Shown here: piece by piece, positions 30,316 to 40,473 of the stretch
Layout of the letters: the number at the start of each line of letters is the position of its first letter
How positions within the stretch are numbered: the stretch's first letter is position 1
Position numbers and translations under genes: made by a program
Notes under the pieces: model-generated
Told to the model about the DNA's origin: nothing
The model's database searches: none
What the model saw: only the letters and a program-made list of their open reading frames with translations
Source of the DNA: Notospermus geniculatus
Taxonomy: Eukaryota > Nemertea > Pilidiophora > Heteronemertea > Lineidae
DNA length: 64,000 nt
Assembly: GCA_002633025.1 (NCBI GenBank)
Contig: NMRB01003040.1
Location: 1-64,000 of the forward strand
Direction of reading: 5' to 3'

Positions 30316-31352
30316 AGGACCGAAGCCCAGCCCGTTCTCTCTCCAGGTCCACTGTCCCATCAGAGCCCCTTGAGTTTTTGGTGGAAAAAAATCGGTTGGC
30401 TACTCTGTCATTACTGGAAAAACGTCAGTCATATAGTTGTGGTCAGAATTTTGTGGTCCCCAGTGATATTCCTCCTTGGTCAGAAGTTAATCCCAAGTCC
30501 ATAGTTGAGGAACCTGGACCAAATCTTCCTCCAGTTAACGAACGGTTGAACACTAAAGTGTCCCTTTGGCGGGGTGATATTACCCGCCTGGAGATCGACT
30601 GCATTGTAAATGCAGCCAACAGTTCTCTGCTAGGAGGGGGCGGAGTGGATGGTGCCATCCACGCCGCTGCGGGTCCCTTCCTTAAAGCGGAATGTGCCAC
30701 TTTAGGTGGCTGCGAATGTGGTGATGCAGTGGTCTCCGGGGGGTATAACCTGCCGGCGGGACACGTGTTACATACTGTTGGCCCCATCGGCGACGACCCT
30801 GACAAATTAAGAGCTTGTTATGTGAAATGCCTGAATTTAATGGAAAAGTTTGGTTTTAGGACCATTGCGTTCCCTTGCATCTCGACCGGCGTCTATGGCT
30901 TCCCGAATGAAAAGGCTGCTGCGATTGCGTTGTCTACAGTGCGGGAGTTCCTGGAGAGGAGCGGGGATAAGGTTGACAGAATTATATTCTGCACCTTTCT
31001 ACAAAAGGATGTAGATATCTATAACCGGCTCCTCCCTAGGTATTTCCCGCGCCGGCCTGTGCGGTCGGACAGCGAACCGGCTCTTAGAGAGGTGGAAGTC
31101 TGGGCGCCGGGCGAAGCGGGGAAAAGTGTTACCCTCGACATTTCAATACAGGGCATTAACGTAGAGGCCGTAATTGACAGTGCGGCCCAGGTGACAGTGA
31201 TCAGTACCAAACTGGTCAAGTCATTGCCTATCCCATTAATCTCAGAGGAAGTAGTAAGTTTAAAGGGCGCCGCCGAGGGGAGCCACATGAAGGCTCTATT
31301 TGTTCGTGATCTTGTTTTGGAGATCGGTGGAATCCAGGGGCCAATTCCATAA
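30270..31352 (+). CDS. pol: Retroelement Pol, N-terminal part: MacroD-type macrodomain plus aspartic protease
   Basis: The frame is open from the base after a TAG (30267-30269), with no upstream ATG, fitting -1 frameshifted expression from gag. About 30549-31049 encodes a full-length macrodomain. It has GDITRLEIDCIVNAAN, the GGGGVDGAIH loop, GYNLPAGHVLHTVGP and the CISTGVYGFP phosphate-binding loop. These are the hallmarks of MacroD1/2-type enzymes that remove ADP-ribose from proteins. It is followed without a stop by a retropepsin-like region (VEAVIDSAAQVTVIS), in which the usual D-S/T-G-A active site reads DSAA. The frame ends prematurely at a TAA inside the inserted element starting at 31343. 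The key macrodomain residues look intact, so it was probably functional when the element was active; capture from a host gene is inferred. Confidence 0.88.
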   Translation, partial: EQRTPGSAKRGRAALKDRSPARSLSRSTVPSEPLEFLVEKNRLATLSLLEKRQSYSCGQNFVVPSDIPPWSEVNPKSIVEEPGPNLPPVNERLNTKVSLWRGDITRLEIDCIVNAANSSLLGGGGVDGAIHAAAGPFLKAECATLGGCECGDAVVSGGYNLPAGHVLHTVGPIGDDPDKLRACYVKCLNLMEKFGFRTIAFPCISTGVYGFPNEKAAAIALSTVREFLERSGDKVDRIIFCTFLQKDVDIYNRLLPRYFPRRPVRSDSEPALREVEVWAPGEAGKSVTLDISIQGINVEAVIDSAAQVTVISTKLVKSLPIPLISEEVVSLKGAAEGSHMKALFVRDLVLEIGGIQGPIP

Positions 31353-32073
31353 AAGCATTCTAACTTGGAATGATACTAGGGCTTAGCAAGATTCCAACTG
31401 CTTAGTTGGTTGCTTGTTGGAAAACAACTAAATCTTGTTCCATAAAACCATTCTATGGACCATTCTTACTAGTTGCTTGCTAGGAGCTTCCTAGAATGGT
31501 GTGGTCCTCAAAACCACAAGGTCAATTTCACTACACAATAGGGAAAGGGTTCATTGGTTCAAAGTTATTTTTGCCCTGCATTCCTGTCTGTTGTATATTG
31601 GGGTTGCGGAGCATGTGCTGTCATCATGATGCCTTCATTGATACTGATTCCTTCTAAAAACAGACAAAGGAAGTAAAAAATATGTATATTTTGCGCAGGG
31701 AATTTCACAGCATAATTTCTTCTCATTCATGTTGGATGCTCAATATCGGCGGCAACAATATTCTGCATCATCAAAAACGTCAATCGGGTTCTCGGATCAT
31801 GGACAATGCGTTCCCTCCCCATAACCTGATGCATTTCAGCGAGTTAAAGATCCGCCTTGCCATGTTGGCTGCCAAAACCTGCAGGGAAAGTCATGTTAGA
31901 ACCATGCTAAGGACTTAGAAGTACCCCAGAGCTACTCTAAAGTTAGAATACAACTCAGAACCGTACTAAGCTAAGAATGGTTTTATGGAATAGACTTAGC
32001 AAGCAACTAAGAGATAGAATGATTCTAGTGCGGTTTGGCAGCCAACTAGGCCTTAGAATGGTTTTATGGATTT
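31343..32073. mobile_element. 731 bp inverted-repeat element inserted in the protease
   Basis: The ends AATTCCATAAAAGCATTCTAA and (reverse strand) AAATCCATAAAACCATTCTAA match at 19 of 21 positions. They are flanked by GGGCC on both sides (31338-31342, 32074-32078). Further inverted CTTAGTTGGTTGCTTG-type motifs follow inside each end. A 78-residue frame (31682-31918) has no recognised domain. The insertion splits the protease, and joining the flanks also leaves the reading frame off by one base. Confidence 0.75.
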
Positions 32074-32078
32074 GGGCC

Positions 32079-34316
32079 CAGTTTTCCACTGCTGCTTATG
32101 TGACCCCTATTTCTGATCCTATATTGTTAGGTTTGGATTTCTTATTATCTCATGGAGCAGTTTTGGATTTGGACCAGAACTCCCTGTCACTCGGAGGGGA
32201 GTTTTTCCCGGTGAATCTTAGATCCTCAGGTCTGTCCCCTAGCTCCCGAGAGATTCGGCTGCAAAGCCCTCAAAGCGGTTGTTCTTCTGATTTTCTACCC
32301 AAGAGTGCGGACCCTAGTTCACCTGTTATTGTTTCTAGCCCCCCGATGTGTTTTGGCTCAGGGGAACCACCTGGATGTGGATGTCCCATTATGGAGACGT
32401 TGTCCGGGCGGAGCCCTGAGTCATCTGTCAGTTCAGTCTCTGCGGTTTCTATTCCTTCGGAAATAGATTCAACACCTTTGGTTTCTTCTGTGAGCCCTGA
32501 TATAGCCTCTGTTGAACAGTCTCAGGCCAAGTGTGCGGTTCCAAAGTTGTCTCCGTTAGCTGAGTCGGGTCCGGTCCCCGAGTTCCTCAATGATTTGTAT
32601 GAGCGGTCAATTGAGGGTCTTTCTCCAGATCAAGCCGGTCAACTGGCGGAGCTCCTGACGGAGTTCCAGGATGTGTTTTCTGAAAGCGACACTGACATTG
32701 GGCATTATACTGGCATCCAGCACACAATTGATACTGGTGACGCCCGGCCTATCCGTCTCCCATTGCGCCGTACACCCTTAGGGTTTGAAAAAGAGGAAAA
32801 GGAATATCTAGATTCGATGCTTGAAAATGGCATCATAGAACCATCCACCTCACCCTGGGCGGCGGCCCCGGTTTTAATCCGGAAAAAAGACGGGCGGGTG
32901 CGCTACTGTGTTGACTGGAGACGTCTTAATGATGTCACTAAGAAAGATGCCTACTCTGTACCTGACATTAGCCAGTGTTACCAATGCTTGAAAGGGTGCG
33001 ACTTCTTCAGCACTCTTGATGCTACTTCCGGCTATTTCCAGCTCGATATCGCTCCCGAGGACCGGCCCAAAACGGCGTTTTTGACCAAACACGGCCTGTT
33101 CCAGCATGTTCGCATGGGTTTTGGTTTGTGTAACGCTGTTGCCACCTATCAACGGGCAATGGAACAAATTCTCAGAGGTTTAGTTTGGCAAAGGGTTGTT
33201 TGCTATGTTGATGATGTCATTCTTGGTGAAGAGGGGTTTGGCCCGCATCTTGGTCTCTTAAGGCGTTGTTTCCTGCGGTTCCGAAAGAACAACGTGAAAT
33301 TGAAACCTCCTAAATGCCACCTGTTACGTCGACAGGCAAAAGCACTAGGGCATATTCTTGGAAAGGAGGGCATTTTCGTGAACCCGGAAAACATTGATAA
33401 GGTCCGTTCATGGCCTCGCCCCTCTAACGTCAAGGAGCTTCAATCTTTTCTAGGTTTTGCCAACTATCATAGGTCTCACATTCAGCAATTCTCATTTCTT
33501 TGTGCCCCATTGACCAAGTTACTTGGAAAAGAAGTACCTTTTGTTTGGGAGTTGGAGCAGGAAGAATCATTCTCTGCGGTTAAAGAGACCCTCTGTTCGG
33601 CCCCTGTATTAGCTTTTGCTAATGATTCGGATCCCTTCGTACTTGATTGTGACAGCTCTGGCACCACAATCGGTGGCGAGCTCCTTCAGGTTCAGAATGG
33701 TGTTGAAAAGCCTATTGCTTTCGGAAGTTACACCCTGACCCCTGAACAACGTAAATACTGCACAACACGGAAGGAGCTCCTCGCCGTGGTGAGGTTTACC
33801 CGGAAGTTCAGGCACTTCCTTCTGGGCCGGAAATTTACAGTTCGATCGGACCATAGCAGCTTGGCCTGGCTGATGCGCTTTAAGCATATTGAAGGCCAGC
33901 TAGCTCGCTGGTTAGAGGAACTGAGCTGCTATGATTTTCAGATCGTGCACCGGCCTGGAAGGGAGCATCTGACCGCGGATCCGTTATCCCGCATTCCGGA
34001 TGAGCTCACCCCTTGTGATTGCTATAAAGCCGGAGCTACAGTCAAGTCACTACCCTGTGGAGGTTGTAGCTATTGTTGTCGTGCTCATGAACAATGGTCA
34101 CGTTTTGAATCCGATGTTGATGATGTTCTACCCCTGGGAGTTAGATCCATTTATTTAACATCGAGTTCGCCAGTTGATAACCCAGACCCCGTCTCGAAGC
34201 CTTTCGAGGACCCTTTTCATGGCTTAGGTTCAGAAAATCCTTCGTCTGAGTGGGACGTGGGCCTGGAGATTTTTGATGATGCTGACCTCCCACCCAATTT
34301 TGAGTGGGGAGGGTAG
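32079..34316 (+). CDS. pol: Retroelement Pol, C-terminal part: end of protease, reverse transcriptase and RNase H
   Basis: The frame resumes in the protease (DPILLGLDFLLSHGAVLDLD), then a Ser-rich linker. Reverse transcriptase follows: RRTPLGFEKEEKEYLDSML, KKDGRVRYCVDWRRLN, the first catalytic Asp in FSTLDATSGYFQL, GFGLCNA and the YVDD box near 33204-33215. The thumb and connection have the gypsy-type SFLGFANYHRSHI. RNase H shows DCDSSGTTIGGEL, the Glu in TRKELLAVV, RSDHSSLAWL and HRPGREHLTADPLSR. After RNase H a Cys cluster (CGGCSYCC) and an acidic tail end at TAG 34316. No integrase HHCC or DDE core follows. Upstream codons from 31977 belong to the inserted element and not to pol. Confidence 0.9.
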   Translation, partial: QFSTAAYVTPISDPILLGLDFLLSHGAVLDLDQNSLSLGGEFFPVNLRSSGLSPSSREIRLQSPQSGCSSDFLPKSADPSSPVIVSSPPMCFGSGEPPGCGCPIMETLSGRSPESSVSSVSAVSIPSEIDSTPLVSSVSPDIASVEQSQAKCAVPKLSPLAESGPVPEFLNDLYERSIEGLSPDQAGQLAELLTEFQDVFSESDTDIGHYTGIQHTIDTGDARPIRLPLRRTPLGFEKEEKEYLDSMLENGIIEPSTSPWAAAPVLIRKKDGRVRYCVDWRRLNDVTKKDAYSVPDISQCYQCLKGCDFFSTLDATSGYFQLDIAPEDRPKTAFLTKHGLFQHVRMGFGLCNAVATYQRAMEQILRGLVWQRVVCYVDDVILGEEGFGPHLGLLRRCFLRFRKNNVKLKPPKCHLLRRQAKALGHILGKEGIFVNPENIDKVRSWPRPSNVKELQSFLGFANYHRSHIQQFSFLCAPLTKLLGKEVPFVWELEQEESFSAVKETLCSAPVLAFANDSDPFVLDCDSSGTTIGGELLQVQNGVEKPIAFGSYTLTPEQRKYCTTRKELLAVVRFTRKFRHFLLGRKFTVRSDHSSLAWLMRFKHIEGQLARWLEELSCYDFQIVHRPGREHLTADPLSRIPDELTPCDCYKAGATVKSLPCGGCSYCCRAHEQWSRFESDVDDVLPLGVRSIYLTSSSPVDNPDPVSKPFEDPFHGLGSENPSSEWDVGLEIFDDADLPPNFEWGG

Positions 34317-34752
34317 CTGGATATCCCTAGTTGAATTTGGGGAGTCCTGGGAGTTGGAGAAACTCCCGCATCGGGACTCACCAGATTCCCCCTCACTTCC
34401 CTTCACCCCCGGAGCCAGAACGCCCGGTGGCGTATTCACACTTACGTCACCGGTGCACCCTTCCCGTGCGGCTCCGGTGTGTGTTGGAGGGAGGTTGGGA
34501 GAGTGTTTTCAGTTTTTTGGGGAGGGGGGTGCAATGGTACGACGATGCCTATTGGCCAAATTGTACCCTTGCATAATTTTTGTGTAATCAGTTGTAAATA
34601 TCAACATAATGAGGGGTTAATTTTGCGGGACGCGACGATACCTTCAGGTTAAATTGTCGGCGCCTCCGCATTTCATTCATTATATGGGCCCTGACATCAC
34701 CTTCGGGTTAAGTTGTCGGGCTCTTGATAGTTTCCCCGCCTTTTTTGTAAAT
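34317..34752 (+). other. Retroelement 3' region with polypurine tract
   Basis: No integrase remnant was read in the three plus frames. A purine run GGGGAGGGGGG (about 34521-34533) directly followed by TG resembles a polypurine tract abutting a 3' LTR. The next 220 bp contain a repeated phrase (ACCTTCAGGTTAAATTGTCGG and ACCTTCGGGTTAAGTTGTCGG). None of this matches the leader at 24.6-25.8 kb. Confidence 0.45.
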
Positions 34753-35189
34753 AACACGTTATTAAATTGATCCGGATTTATCACACCTTGGACTGGAGAC
34801 AAATACAGTTATATTTACAAAACGCTACACCCCAGGGATATTGTTTTCCAGTTATTTCTAAATAAACATCTTTCCTGCTTTAAGCTCTTGAGGTAATTGT
34901 TGTATTTGCAAATACCCGTTCGTTCGTATTGTTTCCAGTTCTGAAAACATTCTTTCCTGCTGAATAGGCCGCAGTGAAGGTAGCCTTTGTTTTTGCCCAG
35001 GAAGTGTATAGTGGAGTAATTAAGAAATTGCCGCCAAGGCCGCTTCGAATAAATTGCAGAATAAACACGCAGGAAAGGTTGTGCTATGGCACAACCTTTC
35101 CTGCTCGAATTGTTTAAAATTCAACAAGGGCAGAAACATCCAGGAAAGGTTGTGCTATAGCACAACGTTTCCTGCTCGATTCGTCTGAA
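34753..35189. repeat. ~435 bp repeat, left copy of an inverted pair (right copy 56539-56975)
   Basis: It is nearly identical to the reverse complement of 56539-56975; for example a 62-codon frame in both copies differs at only two residues. The outer end is AACACGTTATTAA, the inner end CCTGCTCGATTCGTC. It includes a palindrome, GCAGGAAAGGTTGTGC and its complement (35070-35104), followed by a second partial copy. Confidence 0.85.
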
Positions 35190-36060
35190 AGTATCTATTA
35201 GCTTGGGCTGGAGTCCACCTTGTTATATCCACCAAAGTTGGCTACTCATGAACATTGGCTACGAGTTGATGCATCAACAAGCTCAGGGTCACGCTGTTTT
35301 GCGAACTGGATACTACTTATAGTATCTTGGAGGAATTATACTGTCAGTATAATTCCCCCAAGCATGTACGTACAGTACATGTACATTGGCTGTAGGCCTA
35401 AAGTCCTGACTTGAAGACACCATAGGGGCCTACGTTTTGGGCACATGTAGCCTAAAGTGGCATGAATTAAAATATCGTGATTGCAGTCACTTACTTCCAA
35501 ATCTATTTGCATTCAAATACTGAAATACAGTCTGCATTCCACAAAATGGAGTCTTTTGAATGCAAACAGACTTGGAAGTAAGTTATTTGGCTGTGAGAAT
35601 CATTGTTAGGCCGGTCAAAACACTCTTTGACACATCACTAATTGCAACAAAATTCTTCTCACACCGATATCATAAAAATTATTATAAATATCCAACAAAA
35701 TCTAAGTAGTGGCCCCAATTAAGATACTTGATTATTATGTTATGACGTTTTCATGAGTGATTACTCATCACACACCTAATGTGACACTTGACTTGTGCAC
35801 AACTGTTTGACTTTGAGCAGGAAACGTTTGACTTGTGTACAAGTGTTTGACTGTTTGACTTGTGCACAAATTACAGTAAGTCTAATTAAGGTGCCCAATT
35901 GATTTAATTGAGGACTGACGTGTGCCCATGCCTGTTTCTCAATGAGGCCTAAAGCCTTTGTTCGTTTTGTAATTACACAACACAATAGTGTCTCGCTCTA
36001 TACATAATTACATGTCAGTACTCAAAATAAGGACTAACTGTTGATGAACGAATGGGATGA
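35190..36060. other. Non-coding stretch with two hairpins
   Basis: A 37 bp palindrome lies at 35327-35363 (CTTGGAGGAATTATACTG and its complement around a single T). A foldback lies at 35489-35583 (ACTTACTTCCAA arms of about 29 bp). A repeated TTTGACTTGTGCACAA motif occurs at 35786-35868. No gene was seen. Confidence 0.55.
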
Positions 36061-36063
36061 TGA

Positions 36064-36071
36064 TATATAAG
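36064..36071 (+). promoter_or_regulatory. TATA box of the HTHEDIDQ gene
   Basis: ATATATAAGG lies about 55 bases upstream of the first ATG (36122), a suitable place for a TATA box with a short 5' UTR. Confidence 0.45.
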
Positions 36072-36121
36072 GGCGTCTGTCTGCCTTTAGCAACAGTTTG
36101 CTAAAACCAATCGGACTAGAG

Positions 36122-39100
36122 ATGAATGTGGGAAACCAGGTGGAAAACAACGATACTTCATTTGGGTTCGCTGTTGAAGATTTCGTCGATGCTGGTAAGT
36201 GTACACCATTGTCTGCTCGATTCCTTTTTGACAAGTCTCTATTTTTCCATGCCTTTCATTAACTATACGGGTGTCCTTATTAAAATGAAATAGTTAACGA
36301 ATATTACTCGAACGACATGTTTACTCTTGCATTCATTCATTTATTGAGCGTTGCTATTTTTATTAATCAAGTACACAAACACTTTTAATATTAACAACTC
36401 TGGTCGAAGTGTAATGAATAATACAGTACAGGCATTATGGCATTCTTTCAAAGGGTATCCAAACACAAACAACTGCACCAAAGCATGCAAACTGTCCAAA
36501 AAGTCAATCTCCAGAATTCACAAATTTTCGACCCCAACCGGGGTGTTTTTCAAGTGGAACTTTACAATCTGAAACTCCAGAAAAGAAAAGTCTTTTCTGG
36601 AGTTTCAGATTGTAAAGTTCCAATTGAGAAAGACCCCGATTGGGGTCGAAAATTCGTGAATTCTGGAGATTGACTTCTTGCTTATTATCATTTTGTGTGT
36701 CAATTTTGTGCTATTCTGCATCTTGGTCAAACTGTCCAAAACATATTATATACATCATGTTGGAATTGCGTTTTCTTTCAGGCGAAGAGGCCGATTTCTC
36801 AAATTCTGAAGACGAAAAGGAGAACAGACCGCCAGAAACTAAAGCTAAAGGTAAATACAACATGTAATGCATTCATGTCTTCCTGTCAGTGTCTGTGTTT
36901 TTCAACATTCAATACCGGTACCTATCCAAGTGGCGGTCTTTTACATAAATATTTGAGTGTTTATTTTAAACTCTACATGGCAAAGATGCATAGGCCTGCC
37001 ACCTCATGCAAGCACACTCTACACACATCACTCTGCAAAGTCATACTGGCTCATTCTCCTCATTCTCATCCTCCTCCTCAAATCCTCGACTTCACGAAGC
37101 ATTTCGCTTGAATGTTTTCTTATTATTTCCTGAATCTCGGCTTCTGTAGTGACATCTTGGTCCTCTTCAATAATCTTGATGCAAACTTGTCGTCTCATTG
37201 TTGTCGCTTCATCCAGCTGAACTGATGAAACCTGGCTTGTTGGTGTTTGCTGCATTTGCTTTTGTCCCAACTGAACCGGTGAAACTTGGCTTGGGCTTGT
37301 TGATGCATGCTGTCTATCTTGTTCCAGTTGCACTTCTGACGCCTGGCTGGTTGATGCCTGGTGCCTCATCATTGAAGGTTGTTTGCGATTGGTTGGCGTG
37401 GACTGGTTGGTTGGCACGTTCTGACCTTTCAAATCATTTACCAACTGAACGAACTTCTCCGGTACATCCTTCTTAGACCCGACACCTGAAATACATAGTC
37501 GAAATGATAATAATTAACCCCATGTGCTTTAAAAAATGCGATACACATTTACATGAGACTGAGCTACGTAAGCTAAATACCATGTCACTAACGTCGCAGG
37601 ACGTAAACAATTTCTGAATTCCATACAGTGTGGCTTTAAGATGTTTCTAAACAGCGAAAAATGCGTGTCTGGTTTAATCTAAACTTTGCTTTAATTGGTG
37701 CTAAATTGTTGGGTTCATTTGTTTAGTTGTCCGTAAGGGAGTAAGAAATAAAAGTGGAAAATAACAAGCCGGAACTTTTGGCTTTTGGGGCAAATTTTGT
37801 CCCATTTTCCGAAATTTTTTAAAAAAATGTCATTACGTTTTGTCTGATTTTTCGGGCGATATTTCTCAAAATGGGGAAAAATTCCACCCCCAATGAGAAA
37901 TTCAAAATCACCAAATTTCCCACGTCTTATTTTCCACTTTTATTTCTTACTCCCTTCTGTGTGAAAACTGCCCTGGGTAGGCTGCAGTGACTTTTTAAAA
38001 CAGTCATATAAACGCCGCTGTAGACAGCGCGTGGTCCTTGAAGTGTTTACAGATGTAAGGGTATGCAGGCATGTCGAATGAATTGGCTCTTTGTCACAGA
38101 GTTGGCAAACATTTATTCAGAACTAATGGATTGTGACAAAAGCTGGGCAACAGTGACTTTTTAAAACAGTCATATAAACGCCGCTATAGACAGCGCCTGG
38201 TCCTTGAAGTGTTTACAGAGTACCTACATGTAAGGGTATGCAGGAATGTCGAATGAATTGGCTCTTTGTCACAGAGTTGGCAAACATTTATTCAGAACTA
38301 ATGGATTGTGACAAAAGCTGGGCAACAATCACAAACAAATAACGTGTTCACCTATACATTCTGCATGTTGCTTCTACATATGCTATTCTAAACTTATGAA
38401 GCTATAGGCATCTAAAGAGCAGAAAAAAAAAACGACACACGAAATGACAATAAATTAATTGGTCAGCCTTGTTTGTTGAGATGTCTGTGGGGGATCTTAC
38501 GTGCAGACAGTATATAATGGCACAGGTCACCCCACACTACCAATTAAATTGTATTTTTCCGTTAAAACAACATTTGTATTTAAAATCAAATACAGGACGA
38601 GCACTCTCATTTTATTGCACTTCACACGCTCCTTTGTATGATTGAAGCTCTGATAAGCACAAATTCCATTCCATTCTGACTGTGTACGGCCATAGCTGCA
38701 CACAGCAGCAGGTAGCTTATTCAATTCAATTCAGCTCAGGTTGGTAGATTCAACATGGCCACCGTTAATTAATGTATAATGCTAGTACATGTATTGGAAC
38801 TTAATTAACTCCAAGTTGTCCCCAGAAACGAACTGTTTAATGGTTCTCTTGCGGTGGTTGAGGCCCTGATTAGAGGTATTCTTCAAGTACATATGGTGAT
38901 GAGGTGTTCGTTTCGGGTAGGGTTGGCCTTCTCACCAGTGCCCATTTGAAAACAGTAAGGCCTACAAATGACAACTGGCCCTCTCATATGCCGGTGTAGT
39001 GATTGTTTGCGTTGTATCCAAAATGACCCGAACTCTTTGCTTTTGTGTATGTAGGCCTACATCCGTTGGACATTTTTTATCCCTGTTACACTGCCACCAT

Positions 39101-39858
39101 ACTTGATTACATTATTTCCTTTAAACGATTAACCATTCTGGTACTGTTTTTTTAGGTAGAGGCCGTCCCCGTGGTTCAGGCAAAGCAAAAACATGCTCCG
39201 ATCCAAACAGTTATTTCCCTGGTCGTCTAGAAAGAACAGGTATGCATACTTGTAGTTACATTTAGCTTTGTCTTTTTCAAGTATTGGAATTCATGTGTTC
39301 TTAAAGTTGCTGCCGAAATTACTAAATCCTGAAAGTTGGTTTTTGAGCAGTGACGTAGCCCNGCATGGCGACTTGCTTACGGAATAGGAAGGAGTCGATT
39401 TTACGACAAAATAAGAATGCTAAAAGGTGAGAACACATGATTTGACTAGACTTTGTGCAGGCAGTTCTGGTCTTTTACCAAAACACGTACCGGTAATGTA
39501 TTTGGACATAATGCAAAGCCCTCCTGTTTTGTTTGACAGATTATTTTGTCTCTATTCTCATTCTTTGATTCTCATTAAAACAGAAGGCAAGGTGACAACT
39601 TTACCAGGTGGATATGGTCGAAAACAATCTCGAAGTCCTGCTACGCAAGCAACCATAACCTGGCTCAAGTTAATGGCAAACACCCATGGAGATAAAATGC
39701 CTGACGATGACCGCATCAATCTACCTTCCTGCCTTTCTCAGAGGGATGTATACAACATGTGTCAGGCACAGTTGGAGTCAGAAGCAGAAAAACCTTGTTC
39801 CGAGTCGCACTTTTACAAGCTCTGGGCTATTCACTGCCCAAACATCAATATACCATAG
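36122..39858 (+). CDS. N-terminal exons (A-D) of a DUF7869/HTHEDIDQ-type DDE-like gene; acidic region and AT-hook
   Basis: Four exons join in one frame: A 36122-36194 (ATG start, donor GTAAGT), B 36782-36850, C 39156-39239 and D 39584-39858, all with GT/AG borders and matching phases. A and B encode an acidic leader (EEADFSNSEDEKENRPPE). C contains an AT-hook (RGRPRGSGK), which binds the minor groove of AT-rich DNA. D has a conserved helical block (ATQATITWLKLMANTHGDKMP, then LSQRDVYNMC). In this copy of D the last codon is TAG, whereas the copy at 42493-42760 has AAG before the donor, so copy 1 is probably dead. Exon D is followed by a partial repeat of itself at 40071-40151. A minus-strand exon of another gene (37028-37485) lies in intron B-C. 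Confidence 0.6.
36501..36676. mobile_element. 176 bp foldback element in intron A-B
   Basis: AAGTCAATCTCCAGAATTC at the left mirrors GAATTCTGGAGATTGACTT at the right. Almost the whole length pairs (TTTCGACCCCAA, GGAACTTTACAATCTGAAAC and complements). Confidence 0.75.
37028..37485 (-). CDS. Probable last exon of the minus-strand ParB-like gene
   Basis: After a GTATTTCAG acceptor (just right of 37485 on the minus strand) the frame runs to a stop at 37028. It encodes KKDVPEKFVQLVNDLKG, then Ser/Thr/Gln-rich repeats around QVSPVQL/QVSSVQL, and a charged terminal helix (REVEDLRRRMRMRRM). Its first two bases complete the split Gly codon left by the exon ending at 46437, so phases agree. If joined, the intron is about 9 kb and contains several plus-strand exons of the opposite gene. 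The phase match alone could be chance (one in three). Confidence 0.45.
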
Positions 39859-40473
39859 GTACATGTCATTATCCTCTAAGATCCACAATACCTCCACCTC
39901 CAGACCATCTTAACTATCTTATAATTAGGACCTGTTTCTTTTCCAATCATATAGAATACCAGACTACCGAAGCCCAGAATTCCACAACATCGACTTGGAA
40001 AATAATTACTCTTGTATTTACTCATGTATTTACAAGCCAAGAGAATGGGACGCGACCCGTTGCAAATTAGACAGAAGCAGAAAAACCTTGTTCCGAGTCG
40101 CACTTCTACAAGCTCTGGGCTATTCACTGCCCAAACATCAATATACCAAAGGTACATGTCATTGTCCTCTAAAATCCACAATACCTCCAGACCATCTTAG
40201 ATATCTTATAATCAGGACCTGTTTCTTTTCCAATCATAGACTACCGAACCCCAGAATTCCACAACATCGTACTTGGAAAAAAATTACTCTTGTATTTACT
40301 CATGTATTTACAAGCCAATAGAATGGGGCTCGACCGTTGCAAATTAGCCAAGTCGCACCTTGATTACAATGTGTTCTATGTATGTGCTAATTGAGCTAAT
40401 AGACAATCGTCATAGGCACAAGACCATATTTATTCCAAGAAACTAATAAAAGCTCCATCACCCTTGATTACAG

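Larger units (their letters stand above)
24601..34752 (+). mobile_element. Ty3/gypsy-like retroelement carrying a macrodomain (degenerate copy)
   Basis: Order along the plus strand: promoter and leader, long gag with helix-hairpin-helix, capsid-like region, two CCHC knuckles, then pol in the -1 frame with macrodomain, aspartic protease, reverse transcriptase and RNase H. The gag-PR-RT-RH order and RT sequence place it with Ty3/gypsy rather than Copia, DIRS or LINE elements. A DDE integrase is not visible. The sequence after the purine-rich tract (34515-34533) does not match the leader, so no LTR pair is seen and the boundaries are approximate. Two later insertions (28570-28972, 31343-32073) and a gag frameshift make this copy defective. 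Confidence 0.75.

Noticed and set aside
31682-31918. 78-residue ORF inside the element that splits the protease
   Set aside because: No recognisable transposase motif and no homology noticed within the window.
24601-34752. Classification as a DIRS or LINE element because integrase is absent
   Set aside because: A retropepsin, CCHC knuckles and gypsy-type RT/RNase H order point to Ty3/gypsy; no tyrosine recombinase or endonuclease was seen.
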